Shown here: piece after piece, positions 63,935 through 64,000 of the stretch | How the letters are laid out: each line of letters begins with the position of its first letter | Numbering within the stretch: the first letter of the stretch is position 1 | Assembly (NCBI RefSeq): GCF_902170785.1 | Contig: NZ_CABHYG010000009.1 | Coordinates: 372,001 to 436,000, forward strand | DNA from: Yersinia proxima | Lineage (GTDB): Bacteria > Pseudomonadota > Gammaproteobacteria > Enterobacterales > Enterobacteriaceae | Length of the DNA stretch: 64,000 nucleotides | Reading direction: 5' to 3' | Made by a program: the position numbers and the translations under genes | Notes under the pieces: model-generated | What the model saw: the letters and a program-made list of their open reading frames with translations, nothing else | Databases searched by the model: none | What the model was told of the DNA's origin: nothing

Positions 63935-64000
63935 AAGCACCTCCATAAAATTAAAAATCACTGATAGCAGATTTGCCTATATCACTCATTGCAAACTTAA

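Overview
The window is chromosomal DNA from an enterobacterium, almost certainly the genus Yersinia. OmpX, Dps, YbiI, GlnHPQ, DinG, YbiB, RlmF, RhtA, MoeAB and YbiT are all close to their E. coli counterparts in length and sequence. Most of them come from the same neighbourhood of the E. coli map. Two ERIC repeats (127-bp class), common in Yersinia, are also present. No tRNA, rRNA, phage, IS element or CRISPR array was seen.

Layout. 1-1.5 kb: end of frmA and frmB (formaldehyde detoxification). 1.5-7.7 kb: an AT-rich insert holding a complete darobactin-type RiPP cluster, darABCDE. The 66-residue precursor carries the heptapeptide WNWSKSF, which is the darobactin A core; it is followed by a three-part ABC exporter and a radical SAM/SPASM crosslinking enzyme. 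7.7-17 kb: DUF924 protein, moeA-moeB, a secreted M60 (enhancin-like) metalloprotease, ybiT, and an M24-fold protein behind a CDF transporter. 17.6-24.7 kb: alpha/beta hydrolase, ompX, rhtA, a GNAT enzyme, a FAS1 protein with its ECF sigma/RskA-type anti-sigma pair, tam, dps and ybiI. 25-27.6 kb: glnHPQ with NtrC/sigma54 signals. 27.6-38 kb: soluble PAS-PAS-MCP protein, rlmF, flavin reductase, a YbiJ-like peptide, M3 peptidase, ybiB, aqpZ and dinG. 38.5-44.3 kb: general porin, alginate-lyase-family protein, yedA, a small membrane protein, and a LysR/SDR divergent pair. 44.3-49.1 kb: osmF-yehYXW importer plus an extra PhnD-like protein. 49.5-53 kb: desaturase, Gfo/Idh/MocA oxidoreductase and an SseA-type sulfurtransferase. 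53-59 kb: urtABCDE urea importer with sigma54 and NtrC sites. 59-64 kb: yehS, a phnCDEE phosphonate importer behind a PHO box, and a GlsB/YeaQ-type membrane protein.

How the genes work together. The right half is rich in nutrient uptake: urea, glutamine, phosphonate and a betaine-type solute. Its promoters show nitrogen control (NtrC/sigma54 at glnH and urtA) and phosphate control (PHO box at phnC). The left end carries the most striking accessory system, a self-contained antibiotic cluster whose known product class inhibits the outer-membrane insertase BamA of Gram-negative bacteria. The FAS1/ECF/RskA module resembles the mycobacterial SigK/RskA/MPT70-MPT83 arrangement and has a candidate ECF promoter.

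All calls come from reading the sequence and from recalled knowledge of the families; no database search was run. Starts were moved from the longest ORF to the codon with the best ribosome binding site or family-length match where stated.
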